Source of the DNA: an uncultured Lysobacter sp.
Lineage (GTDB): Bacteria > Pseudomonadota > Gammaproteobacteria > Xanthomonadales > Xanthomonadaceae
Direction of reading: 5' to 3'
Assembly: GCA_946480055.1 (NCBI GenBank)
Contig: CAMLID010000007.1
Span: 1-64,000, forward strand
Length of the DNA: 64,000 bases
The first letter of the stretch is position 1. Every line of letters begins with the position of its first letter. A program made the translations under genes and the position numbers. Shown piece by piece: positions 1 through 11,549 of the stretch. The notes beneath the pieces were generated by a model. It made no database searches, had not been told where the DNA came from, and saw only the letters and a program-made list of their open reading frames with translations.

Positions 1-1482
1 GCTGGCGCCCCATATACATACGCGCTTGGGATCCGCATCGGCATTGGCGATCGCCCAACGGGTGCCGTCGCTGAGGTCGTCCAGCATCTTCAGACCCCAC
101 TGACGGTAACCGGACTCGATGAAATCGCGCCCCCGGCCGCCGGAGCCCCGGAAGTTCACCCGCAACGCCGCGTAACCGCGCGTGGCCAGCAATTGCACTT
201 CGTCGTCGTACAGCCACTCGTCCTCGACGCCGAACGGTCCGCCGTGCGGGATCACCACCAACGGCAGCGCGCCCTCCGTCTTGGCCGGCGCGGTCAGCCA
301 GCCGCGCAGCACGACCCCATCGCGGGCCTTGAACTCGACCGCGCGCGTCGGCGCCATCGCCGCGGCGGACAGCCAGGGGCGGCGTTTGGCCAGCAGCTTG
401 ATATCCCCGCTGACGGTGTCGAGCAGATAGTAACGGTCCGGTTCGCGCGGGCTGCTGACCGTGACCACGGCGGAACGACCATCGCGGGTGGCGCTGGTCA
501 CGCGCGCGAACTCGCCTGGGAACGCAGACTCCATGTCGCGCATGAGCGCGGCGTGCGGATGCGAGGCATCGAAGAAACGCGCCTTCGGCTGCAGACCGCC
601 GTAGACCGCGCCTATCGGCTCGTGACCGTCGAACGACCACAGCAGTCGCTGCGGGTCGCTGTCCGGATCGCTGGCAACCACGCTGCGTTCGCCGCTCGTC
701 AGATCGATGCGCTCGATCACGTCCGGACCCTGCTTGCGCTCGCTCCACAGGAAACCGTAGCGACCGTCGTAACTGGTGCCGATCGGCAGGACCTCGACAC
801 CGCTGCCGTTCTCGTCGTTGATCGACGTCCATTCCTTGTCGCGCAGCAGATGCACCTGCTGGCGGTCGTCGTTGTCCCAGGACCAGCTGAAGCGCACCGT
901 GCCCTTGCGGTCGGCCAGGAAGGTCGCGTTCGGCACCGGCGCGTCGGCCACGTCCTCGCGCCGGCCGGTACCGTCCTTGTTCACCCGGCTGACCCGGGTC
1001 CAGCAGTCCTTGATGGTGACCTTGCGGCAATCCGAGATCAGCATGTGATCGGGATCGTCCACCAGCGGGTCGACCACGTTGCCGGAGAAGCCGCGTCCGT
1101 TGCTGCCGTCCACGTCCAGCGAGCGCAGCACGCCGAGCCCGTATGGCTGCTCGCGCGTACCGAAACGCTTCGACGTGGTCGCGAAAATGCGCGTATCCGA
1201 CACCCAGACGTCGGACTCGACGAAACCGTCCTTGCCGGGGTCCAGTCGCGCGGTGATCTGCATGTCGCTGCGACGCACGATCACCAACAAGGTCCGGTCG
1301 TCCAGCGGTACGCGCGCGGCGAAGTAGTCTCCGCGCGGCGAGAGGGTCAGCGATTCGTACTGCGGCTTGCGCAGGAACTCGCCCAGGCGGTCCCCGCCGG
1401 CCGCTGTCGCCGTCGCGGCGGCGGCCGGGCCGGCCACGGCTATCAGCAGCGCCAGCAGCGCCGCGTTCGTCGTATTGCGCAT
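1..1482 (-). CDS. S9-family (prolyl oligopeptidase-like) peptidase, C-terminus cut by window edge
   Basis: The reverse strand encodes 494 residues from an ATG at 1482, in frame to base 1. The first ~22 residues form a Sec signal peptide (ALLALLIAVAGPAAA), so export is expected. A long propeller-like region follows (repeated short Ser/Asp/Gly-rich strands). The alpha/beta-hydrolase part starts near residue 400, with the oxyanion-type HGGP at about residue 412 and RVNFRGSGGRG at about 440. The last visible residues are WGAS, so the window ends on the probable catalytic serine of the S9 motif GxSxGG; the Asp and His of the triad lie outside. Known for the family: exported S9 enzymes cleave short peptides and are abundant in Lysobacter relatives. 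The upstream neighbour (DUF885 lipoprotein at 1627) is divergent, so both may degrade periplasmic peptides (inference). Confidence 0.9.
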   Translation of the reverse strand, partial: MRNTTNAALLALLIAVAGPAAAATATAAGGDRLGEFLRKPQYESLTLSPRGDYFAARVPLDDRTLLVIVRRSDMQITARLDPGKDGFVESDVWVSDTRIFATTSKRFGTREQPYGLGVLRSLDVDGSNGRGFSGNVVDPLVDDPDHMLISDCRKVTIKDCWTRVSRVNKDGTGRREDVADAPVPNATFLADRKGTVRFSWSWDNDDRQQVHLLRDKEWTSINDENGSGVEVLPIGTSYDGRYGFLWSERKQGPDVIERIDLTSGERSVVASDPDSDPQRLLWSFDGHEPIGAVYGGLQPKARFFDASHPHAALMRDMESAFPGEFARVTSATRDGRSAVVTVSSPREPDRYYLLDTVSGDIKLLAKRRPWLSAAAMAPTRAVEFKARDGVVLRGWLTAPAKTEGALPLVVIPHGGPFGVEDEWLYDDEVQLLATRGYAALRVNFRGSGGRGRDFIESGYRQWGLKMLDDLSDGTRWAIANADADPKRVCIWGAS

Positions 1483-1626
1483 CGATGTCCCCTGCGGCCC
1501 CCGGCTCGCGTCCGGCGGCGCACAAGATATCGCACCCGAATCAGCAAAGGCGCCCCGCGACCAACGGCCTATGCGGCCCGCCCCCGGCGCGCGATATCCT
1601 CCGCGGGTCGCGGCGTCCGCCGCCCC

Positions 1627-3468
1627 ATGAGATTCGTTATGCGCCTGTTGCGAAAGTCGCCGCTAGCCCTGGCCCTGCTGACCGTCACCCTCGCCGCCTG
1701 CCAGCCGAAGACGGCCGAAGCGCCGCAGGCGCCCGCGGCCGCCGCCAGCGCCGCGGCGCCGGCCTCCGACGCCGCCGCCGACGCCCGCTTCGCCGGGCTG
1801 TCCAAGCAGTGGCTGGACGGCTGGCTCAAGCTCAACCCGGTCTCGGCGACCCAGATCGGCGAACACCGCTACGACAGCGAAGTCGACGACCTCAGCGAAA
1901 GCGGCCGCAAGACCCAGGTCGATTTCGCCAAGAAGCTGCTGGCCGAGCTCGACACGGTCGACCTGAGCAAGCTCTCGCGCGAGAACCAGATCGACGCGGC
2001 GATCCTGCGCAACCAGCTGCGTTCGGATGTCTGGGGCATCGAGACCCTGCAGAGCTGGGCCTGGGACCCGCAGGTCTACAGCGGCCTGGCCGGCGGCGCG
2101 ATCTACAACCTGATGGCGCGCGAATTCGCGCCGATGCCGCAGCGCCTGAAGTCGGCGACCGTGCGCATGGAGAAGATCCCGCAGATCTTCGCCCAGGCCC
2201 GCGCCAACCTCGACCCGACCCGGGTGCCGAAGATCCACGCCGAGACCGTCGCCAAGCAGAACGCCGGCGTGCTCAGCCTGGTCGACACCTTCATCCTGCC
2301 CAACGCCGGCCAGCTTCAGGGCGCGGACCGCAAGCGCCTGGACGCCGCCGTCGCCGGCCTGCGCAAGGCCGTGGCCGAGCAGCAGAAGTGGCTGGACGAA
2401 ACCCTGGTGCCCAACGCCAAGGGCAACTTCCGCATCGGCCAGACCCTGTACGACGAAAAGCTGCAGTACTCGCTGAACTCGTCGCTGTCGCGCGCCGAAA
2501 TCAAGCAACGCGCCGAGGCCGAGCTGGGCCGCGTGCGTGGCGACATGTACGCGATCGCGCAGAAGGTGCTGAAGGACAAGCCCAACGCACCCGCGTTGCC
2601 CGACAAGCCCAGCGCCGAGGAACAGCAGAAGGCGATCGAAGCCGCGCTGGAACTGGCCTACGCCGAGAAGCCCGCGCGCGACAAGGTGGTCGACTTCGCC
2701 AAGCAGACCCTGGCCGACGCGACCGCGTTCACCCGCGCAAAGGACCTGGTCACGGTGCCGAACGATCCGGTCAAGATCATCCTGATGCCGGAATTCCAAC
2801 GCGGCGTCGCGGTCGCCTACTGCGATTCGCCCGGCCCGCTCGATCGCGGCCTGGACACCTACTACGCGATCTCGCCGATTCCGGACGACTGGAGCGACAA
2901 GCAGGTCGACTCCTTCCTGCGCGAATACAACAACCGCATGATCCACCTGCTGTCGATCCACGAAGCGATGCCGGGCCACTATCTGGAAGGCGCGCATTCG
3001 GCCAAGTCGCCGTCGACCTTGCGCGCGGTGCTGCGTTCGGGCCTGTTCGCCGAAGGTTGGGCGGTCTATACCGAGGACATGATGGCCGACGCGGGCTATC
3101 TGGATAACGACCCGCTGTTCCGCCTGGTGCAGCTGAAGTTCTACCTGCGCACCATCGCCAACGCGATCCTCGACCAGGGCGTCCAGGTCGACAACTGGAC
3201 CAAGGAACAGGCGATGGAGCTGATGACCAAGCAGGCCTTCCAGCAGGCCAGCGAGGCCGAAGGCAAGTGGGTGCGCGCGCAGCTGACCTCGGCCCAGTTG
3301 CCGACCTACTTCGTCGGCGCACAGGAGCACTTCGACATGCGCAAGGCGGTGGAGAGCAAGCTAGGCGCCCAGTTCAACGCCAAGGCCTACCACGACCAGG
3401 TGCTGTCCTACGGCGCGCCGCCGGTGCGTTTCGTGCGTCAGATGATGATGGACGAACCGATCAAGTAA
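1627..3468 (+). CDS. DUF885 family lipoprotein (putative metallopeptidase-like)
   Basis: A 613-aa protein. I chose the ATG at 1627, a few bases after a purine-poor gap; a second in-frame ATG at 1639 is also possible. The open frame extends far upstream, but there it only shadows the antisense S9 gene. The N-terminus is a lipoprotein signal (LALALLTVTLAAC) followed by an Ala/Pro-rich linker. The body matches DUF885, a widespread exported family in Proteobacteria. It carries the signature HEAMPGH at residues 445-451 and a downstream EGWAVYTE with its Glu at 476, an arrangement resembling zincin metallopeptidases (H-E-x3-H-type site with a distal Glu). Catalytic activity is inferred; the family is poorly characterised. 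It ends just before a strong terminator. Confidence 0.9.
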   Translation: MRFVMRLLRKSPLALALLTVTLAACQPKTAEAPQAPAAAASAAAPASDAAADARFAGLSKQWLDGWLKLNPVSATQIGEHRYDSEVDDLSESGRKTQVDFAKKLLAELDTVDLSKLSRENQIDAAILRNQLRSDVWGIETLQSWAWDPQVYSGLAGGAIYNLMAREFAPMPQRLKSATVRMEKIPQIFAQARANLDPTRVPKIHAETVAKQNAGVLSLVDTFILPNAGQLQGADRKRLDAAVAGLRKAVAEQQKWLDETLVPNAKGNFRIGQTLYDEKLQYSLNSSLSRAEIKQRAEAELGRVRGDMYAIAQKVLKDKPNAPALPDKPSAEEQQKAIEAALELAYAEKPARDKVVDFAKQTLADATAFTRAKDLVTVPNDPVKIILMPEFQRGVAVAYCDSPGPLDRGLDTYYAISPIPDDWSDKQVDSFLREYNNRMIHLLSIHEAMPGHYLEGAHSAKSPSTLRAVLRSGLFAEGWAVYTEDMMADAGYLDNDPLFRLVQLKFYLRTIANAILDQGVQVDNWTKEQAMELMTKQAFQQASEAEGKWVRAQLTSAQLPTYFVGAQEHFDMRKAVESKLGAQFNAKAYHDQVLSYGAPPVRFVRQMMMDEPIK

Positions 3469-3497
3469 GGCGGCTCCCACCTCCTCAGCAGGACCCG

Positions 3498-3526
3498 GAC
3501 CGGCGCATCACGCGCCGGTCTTTTTT
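3498..3526 (+). terminator. Rho-independent terminator after DUF885 gene
   Basis: GACCGGCGC and GCGCCGGTC pair over 9 bp around a 5-nt loop (ATCAC), followed by TTTTTT. It lies 30 bp after the DUF885 stop and before the convergent GFA gene. Confidence 0.9.
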
Positions 3527-3555
3527 GGCGCCGATCGCAGGCCGGAATCAGTCGC

Positions 3556-3906
3556 TCAATGATCGCGCCCATTCCAAGGCACGATCTTCAGCGCCGCCAG
3601 ATCGACCCCGTCCAGACAGCGCACGTTGATGCAGCCCATCGGCGAGCCGTCCGGTCCCGTGCCTTCGCTGAAGGGCGAGATGCCGCAGTTCGGACAGAAG
3701 TGGTGGGCGATCACGCCGCGGTTGAAACGGTAGGTGCCCAGGTCCGCCTCGTCCGTGGTCAGACGCAGCGCCGCGCGCGGCACGAACCACAGCAGGCCGC
3801 CGCGCCTGCGGCACATCGAACAATTGCAATCCAGGGCCTGATCGATCTCGCCCTCGACTTCGTAGGCGACCTTGCCGCAGTGGCAACTACCGGTATGCGT
3901 CGTCAT
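3556..3906 (-). CDS. GFA family (glutathione-dependent formaldehyde-activating-like) protein
   Basis: A 116-aa cytoplasmic protein. I chose the ATG at 3906, where the family's conserved N-terminus begins (MTTHTGSCHCG); the frame stays open to 4044 but that part has no family resemblance. Zinc-ligand cysteines are in the expected order: C8/C10 (SCHCG), C27/C29/C32 (CNCSMC) and C71/C74 (CPNC). This is the Mss4-like fold of the GFA family. The family name comes from an S-hydroxymethylglutathione role that is doubtful for most members, so no reaction is assigned. It converges on the DUF885 gene and is divergent from fdhD. Confidence 0.9.
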   Translation of the reverse strand: MTTHTGSCHCGKVAYEVEGEIDQALDCNCSMCRRRGGLLWFVPRAALRLTTDEADLGTYRFNRGVIAHHFCPNCGISPFSEGTGPDGSPMGCINVRCLDGVDLAALKIVPWNGRDH

Positions 3907-4205
3907 CCTCAGCCTCGTTGGTGTCGGCGCGCCGCGATCGACGCGAGCGGAGCTTAGCGCGGCGGCGGCCCCCGCGCGTAGCGGCGACGCGAGGCTGCTC
4001 TCACGGAACGTCGGCGCCTCCACTGCGGGCAGGCGCTGCGGCAATAATCGTAACGGGGAACTTCACCCACAATGGGCGGGGGAAAGCCGACTATTGGATA
4101 GACCGGAGCAATTGACCCAGCCACGAAAGATCGGCATTGCCGGCACTTCCGGACGCCCTCTTCATAGGCTCCGAAGTACATACTGGCCGGTACGAGCGAA
4201 TCCCT

Positions 4206-5089
4206 ATGAGCCAGCCACCGCCCAAACCCGAGTCCGCCCCCGCCGCCGTGCAGCGCCGCGTGCGTCGCCGCCGCGGTGCGCGCGTGAGCGAGGGCCTGGA
4301 TGCGATCGCCGCCGAAGTGCCGATCGCCTTGGTTTACAACGGCATCTCGTTCGCGGTGATGATGGCCACGCCCGAGGACCTGGGCGACTTTGCCCTGGGC
4401 TTCTCGCTTAGCGAGGGCATCGTCGCGGGCGCGGACGAACTGCGCATCGATGAGATCGCCGCATCGCTGGAAGGCATCAGCCTGCAATTGACGATACCCG
4501 AGCCGCGCGCCGCCGCGCTCGAACAACGCCGGCGCAACCTGCAAGGGCGCAGCGGTTGCGGCGTGTGCGGCACCGAGAGCATCGAAGCCGTGCTGCGACC
4601 GCCGCCGCAAGTAGGCGACAGCGCACCGATCGGGGTCGACGCCCTGCACCGCGCCCTGCGCGAACTGCAGGGTCGCCAGCCGCTCAACGCCCTGACCGGC
4701 GCCACCCACGCCGCGGCCTGGGCCGACAGCGACGGCCGCGTGGCGCTCGTGCGCGAGGACGTCGGCCGCCACAACGCGCTCGACAAACTGATCGGCGCAC
4801 TGGTCGCGGCCGGACACGATCCGCTGCAGGGTTTTGCCGTGGTCACCAGTCGCGCCAGCTACGAGATGGCGATGAAAGCCGCGCAGGCCGGCATTCCGCT
4901 GCTGGCCGCGATCTCCGCGCCGACCGCGTTGGCGATCGCGCTGGCAGAATCCGCCGGCCTGACCCTGATCGGCTTCGCCCGCGACGACGGGCACGCCGTC
5001 TACACCCATGCACAGCGCCTGATCGAAGGCGACGCGCAGCCATCGCAGGTCGCGCGTCCACACGCACGCAAGGCCACGGAATCGAAGTC

Positions 5090-5093
<4 letters not shown>
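4206..5093 (+). CDS. fdhD: Formate dehydrogenase accessory sulfurtransferase FdhD
   Basis: A 295-aa cytoplasmic protein. FdhD takes sulfur from a cysteine desulfurase (IscS) and sulfurates the bis-MGD molybdenum cofactor, which is needed for formate dehydrogenase activity. The catalytic pair is present as GCGVCG, with C118 and C121. The later block VREDVGRHNALDKLIG followed by VVTSRASYEM is typical of FdhD. The N-terminal ~25 residues are Pro/Arg-rich and less conserved, so the exact start is less certain than the rest. Its stop overlaps the start of the FdhF-like gene by 4 bp (ATGA), which indicates translational coupling to its client enzyme. Confidence 0.96.
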
Positions 5094-7424
<2,331 letters not shown>

Positions 7425-7441
<17 letters not shown>

Positions 7442-7679
7442 GCCGCTACTGACGGCGCTGGCCAGTGAGCCGACCGGCGTCTCGCTGCCGCGCCTGTGCA
7501 AACGCCTGCATGTGCGCATGAGCGTGCTGCTGCGCGAGCTGGCCTGGATCGGCGAGGACGCTATCGGCGGACAGGCCGGCCCCGGCTGGGTGCGGGTGGA
7601 AACACAGGGCGAAAGCCTGGTGGCTATCCTGACCGAGCGCGGGCGCGAACGCCTGACCCGGGGCGATATCGATCGCTGA
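7425..7679 (+). CDS. Small winged-helix-like hypothetical protein coupled to the FdhF-like gene
   Basis: An 84-aa protein. The start is a TTG at 7425 inside the 3' end of the FdhF-like gene (17-bp overlap, different frame); no better-placed ATG exists. The sequence shows a helix-turn-helix-like segment (SLPRLCKRLHVRMSVLLREL) followed by a beta-wing-like stretch (GPGWVRVETQGESLVAILT), as in a small winged-helix domain. It has no cysteines other than C23. The tight overlap and same-strand order suggest it is made with FdhD and the oxidoreductase, perhaps as a regulator or assembly helper (inference). No function is known to me. Confidence 0.7.
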
Positions 7680-7768
7680 CCGCGCCGCGTCCGGGCGCAG
7701 GATTCGAGTCCACGGACGCTTCACCTCGCAAGGCTATCCTCTGCCCTCCGCACCCGCTGGAGCAGGCC

Positions 7769-8191
7769 ATGGCCGTCGAAGGCAGCACCGTGATCCCGTC
7801 TCTGCGCTACCGCGACGCCGCGGCGGCAATCGAGTGGCTGTGCGCGGCGTTCGGTTTCGAGAAACACGCGGTCTACGCCGACGGCGCGACCGTGCATCAC
7901 GCCGAACTGACCTACGGCCGCGGCATGATCATGCTCGGCTCGGTCGACAACCACAGCGAATGGGGCCGGCGCATCGTCCAACCCGACGAGATCGGCGGCC
8001 GCGAAACCCAGGCCTGCTCGGTGATCGTGGCCGATGCCGACACCCACTACGCTCGCGCCAAGGCGGCCGGTGCGCGCATCGAAGTCGAACCCGCCGATCA
8101 GGACTACGGCGGCCGCGCTTACACTTGCCGCGATCTCGAAGGCCGGATCTGGTGGTTCGGCACCTACAACCCCTGGACGGCCCGCACCTAA
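7769..8191 (+). CDS. VOC family (glyoxalase/bleomycin-resistance-like) protein
   Basis: A 140-aa cytoplasmic protein starting at the ATG at 7769. It shows the beta-alpha-beta-beta-beta paired modules of the vicinal oxygen chelate fold: IPSLRYRDAAAAIEWLCAAFGF at the start of module one and a C-terminal RDLEGRIWWFGTYNPW in module two. Such 'YdcN/PhnB-like' VOC proteins act as dioxygenases, isomerases or resistance proteins; this one cannot be assigned a substrate. It lies 13 bp before the DUF72 gene and is probably cotranscribed with it. Confidence 0.88.
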   Translation: MAVEGSTVIPSLRYRDAAAAIEWLCAAFGFEKHAVYADGATVHHAELTYGRGMIMLGSVDNHSEWGRRIVQPDEIGGRETQACSVIVADADTHYARAKAAGARIEVEPADQDYGGRAYTCRDLEGRIWWFGTYNPWTART

Positions 8192-8204
8192 TGAGTTCCG
8201 CACG

Positions 8205-9092
8205 ATGAGCCCCGCACGCCGCAGTACCGGTTCCGCGCCCGCGGACCTGTTCGCCACGCCCGCCCCGGACGACAGCGCCGGCGTTCCTTCCGTGCACGGC
8301 ATCCGCGTCGGCATCGGCGGCTGGACCTACGCGCCGTGGCGCAGCAACTTCTATCCGGCCGGGCTGGTGCAGCGGCGCGAGCTGGAATACGCCAGCCGTC
8401 AGCTCAGCAGCATCGAGATCAACGGCACTTTCTACAGCGCGCAGAAGCCGGCGACCTACGCCAAGTGGGCGACGGAAACGCCGGACGCGTTCGTGTTTTC
8501 GCTCAAGGCGCCGGGGCGGATCACCCAGTCCGGCGCGCTGGCGCGCAACACCAAGGGCGCGCAGGCCTTCGTCGACGGCGGCCTGGCCGAGTTCGGCGAA
8601 CGCCTGGGACCGATCCTGTGGCAGCTCGCGCCCAGCCGCAGCTTCGACCGCGACGATGTCGCCGCCTTCCTCGACGGCCTGCCGCGCGCACTGGAAGGAC
8701 GCGCGCTGCGCCACGTGCTGGAAGTGCGCCACGACAGCTTCCGCGATCCGGCCTATCTGCAGCTCGCGCGCGAGCGGGGCGTCGCCACTGTATTCACCGA
8801 TTCGACCGAATACCCGTCGCTGGCCGACATCACCGGCGACTTCGTCTACGCGCGCCTGATGCGCTCGCGTGCCGATGTAGCCACCGGTTATTCCGATGCC
8901 GAACTCGACGATTGGGCGCGCCGCGCGCGCGAATGGGCCGGCGGCGGCGATCCTGCCGAACTGCCGCATGTCGCCGCTGCGGGCGAAGCCGGCGCGCGGC
9001 CGCGCGAGGTCTACCTGTATTTCATCAGCGCCGCCAAGGCCCGCAATCCGGCCGCGGCGATGGCGCTGCTGCAGCGTCTGGGCGCGCGCTGA
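8205..9092 (+). CDS. DUF72 domain-containing protein
   Basis: A 295-aa cytoplasmic protein with the DUF72 (YecE-like, TIM-barrel) fold. Family marks include GIGGWTYAPWRSNFYP near residue 30, SSIEINGTFYSAQKP and FSLKAPGRITQ. The first ~25 residues are a low-complexity leader before the conserved start. An ATG at 8191 runs into a stop after five codons, so 8205 is the first usable start in frame. The biochemical role of DUF72 is unknown. It follows the VOC gene closely. Confidence 0.92.
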   Translation: MSPARRSTGSAPADLFATPAPDDSAGVPSVHGIRVGIGGWTYAPWRSNFYPAGLVQRRELEYASRQLSSIEINGTFYSAQKPATYAKWATETPDAFVFSLKAPGRITQSGALARNTKGAQAFVDGGLAEFGERLGPILWQLAPSRSFDRDDVAAFLDGLPRALEGRALRHVLEVRHDSFRDPAYLQLARERGVATVFTDSTEYPSLADITGDFVYARLMRSRADVATGYSDAELDDWARRAREWAGGGDPAELPHVAAAGEAGARPREVYLYFISAAKARNPAAAMALLQRLGAR

Positions 9093-9217
9093 GACCGCCA
9101 CGACGGCCAAGCGCGACCGACCGCACGGCGAGGCATGGCTAACGGCACTGTCCGTAGCTCGCCCCGCGCGCGAGGCTGCGGAATATCCACGTCTTCCCCG
9201 CAACGCGAGAACGCGTC

Positions 9218-10201
9218 ATGGCCAGCCGTCGGGATTTCCTCGCCACCGCCACTCTCACCGCCACCGGACTGGCGCTCGCGCCCCTGGCGGCCTGCAGCCA
9301 GGATTCGCCGCGGCCTCTGAGCGCCGACCCGAAAAAGCCGGCCGGCGCGCTCACCGCCGAACAACCGTTCCGCGGCACTCTGCTCAAACGGGCGATTCCC
9401 TCCAGCGGCGAACAGCTGCCGGTCATCGGCATGGGCACCTCGGGCAGTTTCGAAGTCGGTGCCGGCGCGGACGCGCGCGACCCGCTGCGCGAAGTGCTCA
9501 AGCGCTTCGTCGATGCCGGCGCCAGCGTGATCGACACCGCGCCGACCTATTCCAGCGCCGAGGACGTGCTCGGCGATCTGGTCGCGCAGGCGCAGGCGCG
9601 GCCCAAGCTGTTCCTGGCCACCAAGCTCTCCGGCGTGAGCGGGCGCGACGAAGGCCTCGCTCAGTTCGGCGAGTCGCTGCGCAGGTTGAAGACCGACAAG
9701 ATCGACCTGCTGCAGGTCCACAACCTGCGCGACACCGCCACCCAACTCGCGCTGGCGCGCGAACTCAAGCAGCAGGGCAAGGTGCGCTACGTCGGCCTGA
9801 CCCACTACCGCGAAGACGCCCAGGCCCAGCTCGCGGCCGAGATGCGCACGCTCAAGCCGGACTTCGTCCAGATCAACTACTCGCCGGTATCGCGCGGCGC
9901 CGAACAGACCATCTTCCCGCTCGCGCGCGAACTCGGGATCGCGGTGATGATCAACCGCGCGTTCGAGGACGGCCGCCTGTTCGCGCAGGTGCGCGACAAG
10001 CCGGTGCCGGACTGGGCCGCCGAGGTCGGCGCCGATTCCTGGGCGCAGCTGTTCCTGAAGTTCGTGCTCAGCGAGCCGGCGGTGACCGTGGTGATCCCGG
10101 CGACCTCCAAGCCCAAGAACCAGACCGACAATCTCAAGGCCGGCGTGGGCGCCGTGCTGGACGCAAAGCAGCGCGCGGCCCTGATCGCGGCGATCGGCTG
10201 A
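9218..10201 (+). CDS. Twin-arginine-type aldo/keto reductase
   Basis: A 327-aa protein starting with MASRRDFLATATLT, a twin-arginine signal, followed by a lipobox-like LAPLAAC with C26. This suggests Tat export and possible lipidation. The mature part is an aldo/keto reductase TIM barrel: IGMGTSGSF, VIDTAPTY with the catalytic Asp and Tyr, FLATK with the catalytic Lys, LLQVHN, and the C-terminal TVVIPATSKPKNQTDNL that binds NADP in cytosolic relatives. Exporting a folded NADP-dependent enzyme through Tat is plausible, because cofactor loading would occur before export. The substrate is unknown. The gene ends 18 bp before the MFS gene, so they probably form an operon. Confidence 0.92.
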   Translation: MASRRDFLATATLTATGLALAPLAACSQDSPRPLSADPKKPAGALTAEQPFRGTLLKRAIPSSGEQLPVIGMGTSGSFEVGAGADARDPLREVLKRFVDAGASVIDTAPTYSSAEDVLGDLVAQAQARPKLFLATKLSGVSGRDEGLAQFGESLRRLKTDKIDLLQVHNLRDTATQLALARELKQQGKVRYVGLTHYREDAQAQLAAEMRTLKPDFVQINYSPVSRGAEQTIFPLARELGIAVMINRAFEDGRLFAQVRDKPVPDWAAEVGADSWAQLFLKFVLSEPAVTVVIPATSKPKNQTDNLKAGVGAVLDAKQRAALIAAIG

Positions 10202-10219
10202 GCCGCGCATGAGCCGCGC

Positions 10220-11542
10220 ATGAGCCGCGCCGCGACGCTGCGCTACCTCGCCCGCCTGTTCGGCGTCGACGAGCGCGAGACCGCACCGGCGCTGGCCGGC
10301 GCCTTACTGTTCTTCCTGCTGTTCGCCGGCTATTTCATGCTGCGCCCGGTGCGCGAGACCATGGGCATCGCCGGCGGCGTCGACAACCTGCAGTGGCTGT
10401 TCACCGGCACCTTCGTCGCCACGCTCGCGGCCATGCCTCTGTTCGGCTGGCTGGCCACGCGCGTGCGGCGCCGGCACGTGCTGCCCTGGACCTTCGGCTT
10501 CTTCGCCCTGAACCTGGTCGGCTTCGCGATCGGCTTCCACTGGGCCCCGGACAATCTGTGGTTCGCGCGCAGCTTCTACATCTGGCTGTCGGTGTTCAAC
10601 CTGATCGCGATCTCGGTGGCCTGGAGCGTGCTCGCCGATCTGTTTCCGACCTCGCAGGCCAAGCGCGTGTTCGCCCTGATGGCCTCCGGCGCCAGCCTGG
10701 GCGGATTGGTCGGGCCGCTGCTGGGCGTGATCCTGGTCGGCCGGATCGGCCATGCCGGATTGTTGTGGCTGTCGGCGGCGCTGCTGGTCGCTGCAATCGA
10801 GGTTGCGCGACAACTGCAACGTTGGCGCGACGCGCATCCGTTCCATGTCGACTCCAGTGCCGCGGCGCGCGCGCGGCCGCTGGGCGGCAGCCCGTTCGCG
10901 GGCTTCACCGAAGTGCTGCGTTCGCCGTTCCTGCTCGGCATCGCGCTGTTCGTGCTGCTGCTGGCCAGCGTCAACACCTTCCTGTATTTCGAACAGGCGC
11001 GGCTGGTCGAATTGACCTTCCCCGACCGCACCGACCAGACCCGCGTGTTCGGCACCATCGACGTCATCGTGCAGAGCCTGGCGATCGGATCGCAGCTGTT
11101 CCTGACCGGACGCCTCGCTCAGCGCCTTGGCGTCGGCGTGCTGCTGGTCGCGGTGCCGCTGGCGATCGTGTTCGGCTTCTTCTGGCTGGCGCTGGCGCCG
11201 ACCTTCGCGGTGCTGGCGGTAGTGATGGTGGTGCGCCGCGCGGGCGAGTACGGACTGGTGCGACCCGGCCGTGAGATGTTGTTCACCGCGGTGTCGCCCC
11301 AGGCCAAGTACAAGGCCAAGAACTTCATCGACTCGGTGGTCTATCGCGGCGGCGATGCGATCAGCGGTTGGGCCAAGGCCTTGACCGACGCCGTCGCCCA
11401 GCAGCCGGCCCTGGCCGCGCTGATCGGCGCGGCGCTGTCGCTGGCCTGGGCCTGCACCGGCGCGGGACTCGCACGCCCACACGCGCGGCAAGCCGCCGCA
11501 CAAGAGCCCCTCATCGGCGAAGACGTCGCGCGCGCGAGCTAG
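10220..11542 (+). CDS. MFS / NTP-NDP exchange-carrier-like 12-TM transporter
   Basis: A 440-aa integral inner-membrane protein with about twelve hydrophobic segments and a short cytosolic N-terminus (MSRAATLRYLARLFGVDERE). The start lies in an 11-bp tandem duplication (GCCGCGCATGA twice, 10202-10223); only the second ATG is in the long frame. Segments such as YFMLRPVRETMGIAGGVDNL and FPTSQAKRVFALMASGASLG resemble the MFS branch related to bacterial ATP/ADP (NTP/NDP) carriers. Nucleotides as substrates are not established for free-living members. It follows the Tat aldo/keto reductase closely and converges on the acetyltransferase gene 7 bp downstream. Confidence 0.88.
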   Translation: MSRAATLRYLARLFGVDERETAPALAGALLFFLLFAGYFMLRPVRETMGIAGGVDNLQWLFTGTFVATLAAMPLFGWLATRVRRRHVLPWTFGFFALNLVGFAIGFHWAPDNLWFARSFYIWLSVFNLIAISVAWSVLADLFPTSQAKRVFALMASGASLGGLVGPLLGVILVGRIGHAGLLWLSAALLVAAIEVARQLQRWRDAHPFHVDSSAAARARPLGGSPFAGFTEVLRSPFLLGIALFVLLLASVNTFLYFEQARLVELTFPDRTDQTRVFGTIDVIVQSLAIGSQLFLTGRLAQRLGVGVLLVAVPLAIVFGFFWLALAPTFAVLAVVMVVRRAGEYGLVRPGREMLFTAVSPQAKYKAKNFIDSVVYRGGDAISGWAKALTDAVAQQPALAALIGAALSLAWACTGAGLARPHARQAAAQEPLIGEDVARAS

Positions 11543-11549
11543 CCCGCGC

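Noticed and set aside
193..1626. Long upstream extension of the DUF885 frame
   Set aside because: This stretch is antisense to the S9 peptidase gene. The lipoprotein signal starts at 1627, so translation from 193 is not supported.
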